Assembly: GCA_030626915.1 (NCBI GenBank)
Contig: DAOUTC010000027.1
Span: 1 to 10,671, forward strand
Origin: Dehalococcoidia bacterium
Lineage (GTDB): Bacteria; Chloroflexota; Dehalococcoidia; GIF9; AB-539-J10
Length of the DNA stretch: 10,671 nucleotides
Direction: 5' to 3'
The notes below the pieces were generated by a model. The model did not search any database, was not told the DNA's origin, and saw only the letters and a list, made by a program, of their open reading frames with translations. This document shows, piece after piece, positions 5,380 to 10,671 of the stretch (its first letter is position 1; every line of letters starts with the position of its first letter). A program made the position numbers and the translations under genes.

Positions 5380-7494
5380 TTATCTAGTTGAGATATCAAT
5401 GGGAGGAAGCCAAGGCGATGAAATTTGGAGTCTGAGAGGGCACTTTAGGCATCGTTTCGCTTCTTCAATCGCCGCTTCCGTATCGAGGCCTAGCTCTATC
5501 TCAGAGAAACCTTCGAGCCGCTGCCCCACAGGTAAATTGGGCATTTGAGCACGGCACATATAAGCAAAGTTCTCATCTCGCCCCAGATATGGATTTAGTT
5601 CTTGGGTATCAACTAATACCTCGTCGATAATTCCATTACCACCGAGATATTTGTCTATGGATTCCGCTGCTTTCCTCCCCGCAGCAATAGCTTCTATAAC
5701 CACGGATGGCCCTGTTACAACGTCTCCACCAGCAAATATCCCCTCTCTATTAGTCATGAGGGTGTCAGGAACTACCTCGATTATATTACCCCTTCCAGTC
5801 CGTAGGCCAAATTCAGGCGGTATATCTGGTCTCTGGCCAATAGCAGCTATTATAGTATTAAATTCCACAGTAAACTCGCTGCCCTTAATTGGCTCTGGCC
5901 GCCTTCTCCCGCTGTCATCAGGTTCACCCAGTTCCATGCGAATGCATTCCACCCTTATCTTGCCTTTTTCTCTACTTATTTTACTCGGCGCAGCAAGGAA
6001 GTGAATCCTTACCCCCTCTTCAATTGCCCCATCAATCTCCTCAGGACTGGCGGGCATCTCTGCCCGGGTGCGACGATAAATAATAGTTACTTCCTTAGCA
6101 CCGACTCGGAGGGCAGTGCGCGCTGCATCTACAGCAGCATTGCCTCCGCCGATTACTGCCACTTTGCCTTTCAGTTTTACTTCTTTGCCGAGATTCACAT
6201 CCCTCAAGAAAGACACGCAATCTATCACTCCGGGCCCTTCTTCACCCTCAACTCTCATCTTTACGCCTTTGTGGGCGCCAAGAGCAAGAAACACAGCATG
6301 GTAACCATCTGCAAAGAGCTGGTCTAAAGATTCAATGTTGGTATCAGTCTTTATATCCACGCCGGCATTTTCTATCTCTGCAATTTCCGCTCTCAACACT
6401 TCTCTAGGAAGGCGATATTCAGGAATACCCACACGCATCATACCGCCGGGTTCTGGCAGTGCTTCCAATACCGTTACCTTATGCCCCAGCTTTGCCAGGT
6501 AATACGCTGCAGTCAACCCTGCTGGTCCTGAACCTACTATGGCTACCCGTTTACCTGTAGCTGATGCTACCTTAGAATTCTGTTTCCATAGTCCATTGTC
6601 ATGCTCAGCGGCAAAGCGTTTCAACGCCTTTATGGCAATAGGCTCATTCACCTGCCCACGACGACAGGCCTCCTCACAGGGATGAACACAAACACACCCC
6701 AGCACAGCAGGAAATGGAACCTTTTCTCTAATCACTGCTAATGCCTCAGCAAAGTTCCCACCGGCGATAAGGTCAATATAGCGAGGAACATCAATTCCCG
6801 CAGGGCAAGCGGGTTTACAGGGAACTAAAACAGCTTCTTTTTCAGCCTTCGATTCCCACCGACCATCCTTATCCCTTAGAGCACCTGTGGAGCAAACCTC
6901 AATACAAGCACCACAAAACTTACATCCTGAATCTTCAAGGGAACAGCCAAAGGCAGTGCCTACCACAGTTCGGCTACCCCGCAAGGTAAAGGCAATTGCG
7001 TTCACCCCCCGCACCTCCTGACAGGCTCTGATGCAACGACCGCAGAGAATGCACAGGTTATAATCCCGAGTAATAAGCGGGTCTTCCTCATAGACAGGAA
7101 GTTCCCTATAGATATACGGAAGGCTAACCTTATCCAGCCCAATATAATAAGCCACTCTTTGCAACTCGCAATGCAAATTTTCAGGACAGGTAAGACAGGA
7201 ATATGGATGCTCGGACAGGATTAGTTCTAGGGTATTGCGCCGCAGATTCTGTAGTTTTGCTGTGTCGGTTCGGACTACCATGCCCTCTTCAGCAAGGGTA
7301 GTGCATGCGGTGGGAAAGCCTTGCATTCCTTCAATCTCTACAATGCACAAGCGACAGGCTCCAAAAGGTGATAGATCGGGGTGAGCACACAGAGCAGGGA
7401 TGTAACTCCCCGCCGAGTGAGCTGCTTCCAGTACCGTTATGCCTTTTCTCGCCTTAACCTCTCGTCCATCAATAGTTAGGCTAATGGTTTCCAT
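5380..7494 (-). CDS. NuoG-type iron-sulfur protein fused to an NfnB/GltD-like FAD/NAD(P)H oxidoreductase
   Basis: 704 aa, last gene of a three-gene operon, overlapping the NuoF-like gene by 14 bp with an AAAGGA just before its ATG. Residues 1-80 form a [2Fe-2S] domain (C36, C47, C50, C64). Next come the NuoG His/Cys cluster (H96, C100, C103, C109) and two 4Fe-4S sites (C148/151/154/158, C191/194/197/201). From about 225 the NuoG molybdopterin-like domain is replaced by a GltD/NfnB module: CKPACPAGIDVPRYI (C226, C230), VCVHPCEEACRR (C269, C273, C277), the FAD motif GSGPAG (321-326), an NAD(P)H Rossmann motif GGGNAAVDAAR (449-459) followed by YRRTR, which favours NADP(H), and the closing FAD motif FAGGDVVTGPS. 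A CLKC pair sits near the C-terminus (C682, C685). Inferred role: the electron hub of a soluble complex linking NADP(H), NAD(H) and ferredoxin. The domain call is firm; bifurcation is inferred. Confidence 0.88.
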   Translation of the reverse strand: METISLTIDGREVKARKGITVLEAAHSAGSYIPALCAHPDLSPFGACRLCIVEIEGMQGFPTACTTLAEEGMVVRTDTAKLQNLRRNTLELILSEHPYSCLTCPENLHCELQRVAYYIGLDKVSLPYIYRELPVYEEDPLITRDYNLCILCGRCIRACQEVRGVNAIAFTLRGSRTVVGTAFGCSLEDSGCKFCGACIEVCSTGALRDKDGRWESKAEKEAVLVPCKPACPAGIDVPRYIDLIAGGNFAEALAVIREKVPFPAVLGCVCVHPCEEACRRGQVNEPIAIKALKRFAAEHDNGLWKQNSKVASATGKRVAIVGSGPAGLTAAYYLAKLGHKVTVLEALPEPGGMMRVGIPEYRLPREVLRAEIAEIENAGVDIKTDTNIESLDQLFADGYHAVFLALGAHKGVKMRVEGEEGPGVIDCVSFLRDVNLGKEVKLKGKVAVIGGGNAAVDAARTALRVGAKEVTIIYRRTRAEMPASPEEIDGAIEEGVRIHFLAAPSKISREKGKIRVECIRMELGEPDDSGRRRPEPIKGSEFTVEFNTIIAAIGQRPDIPPEFGLRTGRGNIIEVVPDTLMTNREGIFAGGDVVTGPSVVIEAIAAGRKAAESIDKYLGGNGIIDEVLVDTQELNPYLGRDENFAYMCRAQMPNLPVGQRLEGFSEIELGLDTEAAIEEAKRCLKCPLRLQISSPWLPPIDISTR

Positions 7495-9421
7495 TTCCTT
7501 TAACCCTTTCCTCCTTAGACATAATCACCGGGATTGGTTTCTCAGGAACTGTGATATGCTGTCCCGAAACCTTCACCACAGCGCTGAAACGAGGAGGACA
7601 CACATCGAGGCAGGTGCCACACTTAATACACCTGTCTTGATCAATGATATGCACCATCCTCTTTCCTCCCGAAATAGCTTCCACAGGGCAATCCCGAAGA
7701 CAGATGCCACATCCTTCACACTTTTCAGGGAGAATGTAATAAGAAATGAGCGCTTTACATACTAGCGCTGGACAGCGTTTCTCATTAATGTGTGCTTCAT
7801 ATTCATCACGGAAATAACGAATGGTGGTAAGCACTGGATTAGGTGCTGTTCCCCCCAAGGCACAAAGGGAACAATCCCTGACAGTAATAGCCAACTTCTC
7901 CAGCTTCTCTATATCGTCAGGTTCGCCATCCCCTTTGCTTACTCGCTCCAAAATATCCAGCATCTGTCTTGTACCCACGCGACAAGGCACGCATTTCCCG
8001 CAAGACTCTGCTTGAGTAAAAGTGAGGAAATATCTCGCCATGTCAACCATGCAGGTATCCTCATCCATTACAATCATGCCCCCGGACCCCATAATAGAAC
8101 CGGCAGCAGTGAGGGATTCATAATCAACGGGGAGATCCAGAGCACTTGCCGGCAAGCAGCCACCCGATGGCCCTCCTGTCTGGACTCCTTTGAATTTTTT
8201 ATCACCTGGTATCCCTCCACCAATACCGTAAACAATCTGCCGAATAGTAATACCCATCGGCACTTCAATAAGACCCGTGCACCTCACCTTGCCCGCCAGA
8301 GAAAAATTCTTGGTGCCCTTGCTCTTCTCTGTGCCATAACTCGCAAACCACTCTCCACCTCTTTGCAGGATGGCAGATACATCAGCCCAGGTCTCTACAT
8401 TGTTAATATTAGTTGGCTTGCCCCATAGACCAGAGATAGCAGGAAAAGGAGGACGAGAGCGAGGCATGCCACGCTTCCCCTCAATAGACATCATTAACGC
8501 TGTCTCTTCTCCACAGACAAAAGCTCCCGCACCCTCCTTGATCCTTATATCAAAGCTAAAGTCAGAGCCTAGAATACTATCTCCCAGAAGCCCGTATTCC
8601 CTCATCTGCCGAAGTGCAATGTTTAATCGAGCAATAGCCAATGGATATTCTGCCCGGCAATAGATATAGCCCTCAGCAGCTCCAATAGCATAAGCACCGA
8701 TAAGCATCCCCTCCAGCACTGAATGTGGATCGCCTTCCAGCAAATCCCTATCCATAAAGGCACCAGGGTCGCCCTCATCAGCGTTGCAAATAATATACTT
8801 CTCTTTACCCACCGCACTGCGGCAAAACTCCCATTTTCGCGCTGTAGGAAAGCCAGCCCCTCCTCGACCGCGTAATCCCGATTTCCAAACTTCGTCAATA
8901 ACCGCTTTTGGTGACACTCCAAGTGCTTTAGCTAAACCGCTGTAACCATCACGGGCAATGTAGTGATTAATATTTTCAGGATCGATAAAGCCACAGTTGC
9001 GCAGGGAAATACGCACTTGAGGTTTAAGCACCGCTAAATCAAAAAACTTGGGAATGCCCTCAATACTTCCATCCCCAATAGTCCCCAAGGCGAGGTCAGG
9101 GCGAGGATTATCGTTAACAATGTAATCTTCGATAAGTTGCGTGGCAATTTCGGGGGTGACATTACCATAGCAAATGCGAGGGCGCCCTGACTTGGTAATA
9201 TCCACCAGAGGCTCAGCATAACACAAGCCAATACAACCCACCTCAGTGATAATGGCATCAATTCTGCGCCGTTCCAGCTCAGCCTTGATAGCCTCACGCA
9301 CAGCCAGCGCACCTGCTGACCTACCACAAGTAGCAGTGCCTATAAAGATGTGAGGCTTTTCACTAGCTTCTAAAGCCTCCCGTTCCGATATTGCTCGCCT
9401 TCGAATTTCATCAAAGGTCAT
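7481..9421 (-). CDS. nuoF: NADH-oxidising FMN/iron-sulfur subunit, HydB/HndC/NuoF type
   Basis: 646 aa, longer than complex I NuoF (about 440), because extra Fe-S domains flank the core as in HydB/HndC of electron-bifurcating hydrogenases. Seen in order: an N-terminal thioredoxin-like [2Fe-2S] domain (C32, C63, C67 visible), the FMN/NADH core with GRGGAGFPT (185-193), NADEGDPGAF (213-222) and GAGAFVCGEETAL (297-309), an SLBB region, the [4Fe-4S] site SCGKCVPC...C (C474, C477, C480, C520), a conserved H544/C550/C555 patch, and a C-terminal 2x[4Fe-4S] ferredoxin domain (C568/571/574/578, C598/601/604/608). It should exchange electrons between NAD(H) and the cluster chain through FMN. The ATG overlaps the NuoE-like stop (ATGA) behind AAAGGAG. 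The symbol names the family only: no membrane complex I genes are present. The specific complex is inferred from the neighbours. Confidence 0.92.
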   Translation of the reverse strand: MTFDEIRRRAISEREALEASEKPHIFIGTATCGRSAGALAVREAIKAELERRRIDAIITEVGCIGLCYAEPLVDITKSGRPRICYGNVTPEIATQLIEDYIVNDNPRPDLALGTIGDGSIEGIPKFFDLAVLKPQVRISLRNCGFIDPENINHYIARDGYSGLAKALGVSPKAVIDEVWKSGLRGRGGAGFPTARKWEFCRSAVGKEKYIICNADEGDPGAFMDRDLLEGDPHSVLEGMLIGAYAIGAAEGYIYCRAEYPLAIARLNIALRQMREYGLLGDSILGSDFSFDIRIKEGAGAFVCGEETALMMSIEGKRGMPRSRPPFPAISGLWGKPTNINNVETWADVSAILQRGGEWFASYGTEKSKGTKNFSLAGKVRCTGLIEVPMGITIRQIVYGIGGGIPGDKKFKGVQTGGPSGGCLPASALDLPVDYESLTAAGSIMGSGGMIVMDEDTCMVDMARYFLTFTQAESCGKCVPCRVGTRQMLDILERVSKGDGEPDDIEKLEKLAITVRDCSLCALGGTAPNPVLTTIRYFRDEYEAHINEKRCPALVCKALISYYILPEKCEGCGICLRDCPVEAISGGKRMVHIIDQDRCIKCGTCLDVCPPRFSAVVKVSGQHITVPEKPIPVIMSKEERVKGNGNH

Positions 9422-9885
9422 GCTCCTTTACCTTCCCATCCATATTTCACTAGAATTTGCTTCGCTTTGGGGACTGTCATCTTAGCATAGACATTATTAT
9501 CCACAACCATAACTGGAGCCAGAGCACAGCAGCCAAAGCAGGCAACTCTCTCCAGGCCAAACTTGTGATCCTTGGTGATACCACCTGGCCGGATATCCAG
9601 TTCCCTCTCCACCACATCCAGAATATCTGCGCCATTCCGCACATGGCAGGCAGTACCCAGGCAAACCTTAATCGTGTGCTCAGGAGGCGGAGTAAAACGA
9701 AACTGAGCATAGAAAGTAACCACTCCATAAATTTCGTTCTGAGATACTCCCAAAAACTTAGCAATTTCAGAAAGTGCTTCCTCAGAAAGATAACCAGATT
9801 CTCCTTGAACTTCTTGCAAAATGGGGATTAAAGTTCCCTTTTCACCCTGGTAGGCATTCAATATTTGTGATAGTTGTTTCGGCAT
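9418..9885 (-). CDS. nuoE: NuoE-like thioredoxin-fold [2Fe-2S] subunit
   Basis: 155 aa, typical for NuoE/HydC/HndA 24-kDa-type subunits. An N-terminal helical part (about 1-65, with the family signature FLGVSQNEIYGVVTFYAQF) is followed by a thioredoxin-like [2Fe-2S] domain with C75 and C80 (CLGTAC) and C116 and C120 (CFGCCALAP), the full ligand set. It would sit on the NuoF-like subunit and carry the cluster near FMN; in bifurcating relatives it is part of the core heterotrimer. First gene of the operon; its stop overlaps the next start. The ATG at 9885 has only AGAAGAG abutting it, and a weak promoter match would put the transcript start about 4 nt upstream. The symbol denotes the family, not complex I membership. 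Confidence 0.92.
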   Translation of the reverse strand: MPKQLSQILNAYQGEKGTLIPILQEVQGESGYLSEEALSEIAKFLGVSQNEIYGVVTFYAQFRFTPPPEHTIKVCLGTACHVRNGADILDVVERELDIRPGGITKDHKFGLERVACFGCCALAPVMVVDNNVYAKMTVPKAKQILVKYGWEGKGA

Positions 9886-9895
9886 CTCTTCTGAA

Positions 9896-9923
9896 AAATT
9901 AGTTTTGCATTGGCGCTAAGCAA
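9896..9923 (-). promoter_or_regulatory. Weak candidate promoter of the redox operon
   Basis: On the minus strand, TTGCTT (9923-9918) and TAATTT (9901-9896) are spaced 16 bp; each matches three or four consensus bases. It would start transcription near 9889, about 4 nt before the NuoE-like ATG. No better match is seen in the 136-bp divergent region. Confidence 0.25.
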
Positions 9924-9962
9924 AGGCCAGGGAGGAATAGTTTAGCAACAATAAATGCAAAA
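9903..9962. promoter_or_regulatory. Candidate paired operator: 9-bp inverted repeat between the redox operon and mutM
   Basis: TTTTGCATT (9903-9911) and its exact reverse complement AATGCAAAA (9954-9962) flank a nested pair, GCTAA (9915-9919) and TTAGC (9942-9946). Each half therefore reads TTTTGCATT, a short spacer (3 or 7 nt), then GCTAARC. The left arm touches the candidate -10 of the redox operon. This may be a regulator-binding pair; AT-rich chance similarity cannot be excluded. Confidence 0.3.
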
Positions 9963-10003
9963 TTCTAGTAGCCACTTCCCATTATGGAAATTGAAATCCC
10001 TTT

Positions 10004-10012
10004 TGTTATAAG
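10004..10012 (+). promoter_or_regulatory. Extended -10 promoter of mutM with a very short leader
   Basis: TGTTATAAG fits the extended -10 form TGnTATAAT with one mismatch. No good -35 is present, which extended -10 promoters tolerate. The predicted start near 10019 leaves about 3 nt before the ATG at 10022, and no Shine-Dalgarno is seen. Confidence 0.45.
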
Positions 10013-10021
10013 CTTTAAAAA

Positions 10022-10671
10022 ATGCCTGAATTACCTGAAGTAGAGACGATCAAAAATGAGCTTCTGCCCTGGATAATCGGGCAAAGTTTCACTCAAGTTA
10101 CTGTCTTTGATGCTGAGTTAGTGCCTGGTAGTTCCGCTGAGGAATTCTGCCATAAATTAATCGGGCAAACAATACAGAGCCTTGAGCGCCGTGGAAAATA
10201 TCTCATCTTTAATTTGGCTAATCAGGCACTCATCATGCACTTCAGGATGACTGGCGTCTTGCTGTTGAATCCCAAAGGAATTGACCGTTATGCCAGGGCA
10301 TCTTTTCACCTTTCCAATGGTAACCGGTTCGTATTTATTGACCGACGCCGATTGGGGGTAATGTGTCTGGTAGAAAGTGCCGAGACTATTACCAACAAAT
10401 TAGGACCTGAGCCATTAAGCGGAAATTTCACTCCCGAGGTTCTAGCAAAGTTATTGAAGAAGCACCGTATCCCTATAAAAGCAGCTCTTCTTGATCAAAG
10501 TGTGATCGCTGGAATTGGCAATATGTATGCCGATGAAGCTCTTTTTGCTGCCAAAATCCACCCTTTGAAAAAAGCACATGCCTTATCAACCCAGGAAATA
10601 CAAGCTCTATTTTATGCCATACGTGATGTCCTGTGGTCAGCTATAGATAGCAAAGGTGCCAGCGTTGATAC
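10022..10671 (+). CDS. mutM: Formamidopyrimidine-DNA glycosylase (Fpg/MutM), 3' end cut by window
   Basis: 216 codons are visible of an expected 270 or so; the reading frame is open to the window edge. Fpg removes oxidised purines such as 8-oxoguanine and formamidopyrimidines and nicks the abasic site. The N-terminus MPELPEVET supplies the catalytic Pro2 and Glu3, and K59 in RRGKYL matches the conserved lysine. MHFRMTG marks the N-terminal beta domain, and the helix-two-turn-helix DNA-binding motif reads QSVIAGIGNMYADEAL. The C-terminal zinc finger falls beyond the window. The ATG is fixed because Pro2 must follow the initiator Met. An extended -10 promoter ends 9 nt before the ATG, giving a nearly leaderless transcript. 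In many bacteria mutM follows polA directly; here an opposing redox operon lies between them. Confidence 0.95.
   Translation, partial: MPELPEVETIKNELLPWIIGQSFTQVTVFDAELVPGSSAEEFCHKLIGQTIQSLERRGKYLIFNLANQALIMHFRMTGVLLLNPKGIDRYARASFHLSNGNRFVFIDRRRLGVMCLVESAETITNKLGPEPLSGNFTPEVLAKLLKKHRIPIKAALLDQSVIAGIGNMYADEALFAAKIHPLKKAHALSTQEIQALFYAIRDVLWSAIDSKGASVD

Noticed and set aside
5351..5390. Possible bidirectional terminator at the convergent junction
   Set aside because: The only inverted match is short, interrupted and AT-rich; no stable hairpin with a T run on either strand.
7790..8428. 212-codon open frame on the plus strand inside the NuoF-like gene
   Set aside because: Antisense to strongly conserved FMN and Fe-S coding sequence; its translation has no recognisable domain and no ribosome-binding site.
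9457..9831. 124-codon plus-strand frame opposite the NuoE-like gene
   Set aside because: Fully antisense to a confident gene and without family features.
5380..9885. Complex I fragment (nuoEFG of the respiratory chain)
   Set aside because: The FMN subunit has extra N- and C-terminal Fe-S domains, and the NuoG-like protein carries a GltD/NfnB module; no membrane subunits are present.

Overview
This window has moderate GC content and looks like bacterial chromosome from an anaerobe. The low-potential iron-sulfur flavoprotein operon, the split (two-subunit type) transketolase and the small palindromic repeats suggest a Chloroflexota/Dehalococcoidia-like organism. That assignment rests on recalled gene content, and no search was run. 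All genes are intact except mutM, which is cut by the right edge. No tRNA, rRNA, CRISPR array, transposase or phage gene was seen.

Layout. Positions 1-185 are noncoding and hold a short palindromic repeat. An N-terminal transketolase subunit lies on the minus strand (186-1052); its C-terminal partner is not in the window. From a divergent promoter region (1053-1141) a plus-strand operon reads a metal-dependent amidohydrolase-like hydrolase, ThpR (RNA 2',3'-cyclic phosphodiesterase) and DNA polymerase I, with overlapping ends (1142-5361). It meets, tail to tail and only 18 bp apart, a three-gene minus-strand operon (9885 to 5380): a NuoE-like [2Fe-2S] protein, a HydB/HndC/NuoF-like FMN/NADH subunit, and a large fusion of a NuoG-type iron-sulfur N-terminus with an NfnB/GltD-type FAD/NAD(P)H module. 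A second divergent promoter region (9886-10021) separates this from mutM (10022 to the edge).

How the genes work together. The minus-strand trio should form one soluble complex with an FMN site, an FAD site and many Fe-S clusters, but no hydrogenase, formate dehydrogenase or quinone module. The best inference is an NAD(H)/NADP(H)/ferredoxin transhydrogenase, possibly electron-bifurcating, of the HydABC/NuoEFG-related superfamily. It sits between polA and mutM, which are neighbours in many bacteria.

Most interesting points: (1) the NuoG-NfnB fusion operon without a catalytic subunit; (2) two palindromic repeat-like segments read in frame within polA, one directly after exonuclease motif I, in a polymerase whose 3'-5' exonuclease site has lost two of four acidic ligands (D to E, D to N); (3) a pattern in which the first gene of each transcription unit appears leaderless or nearly so, while downstream genes have Shine-Dalgarno sequences.
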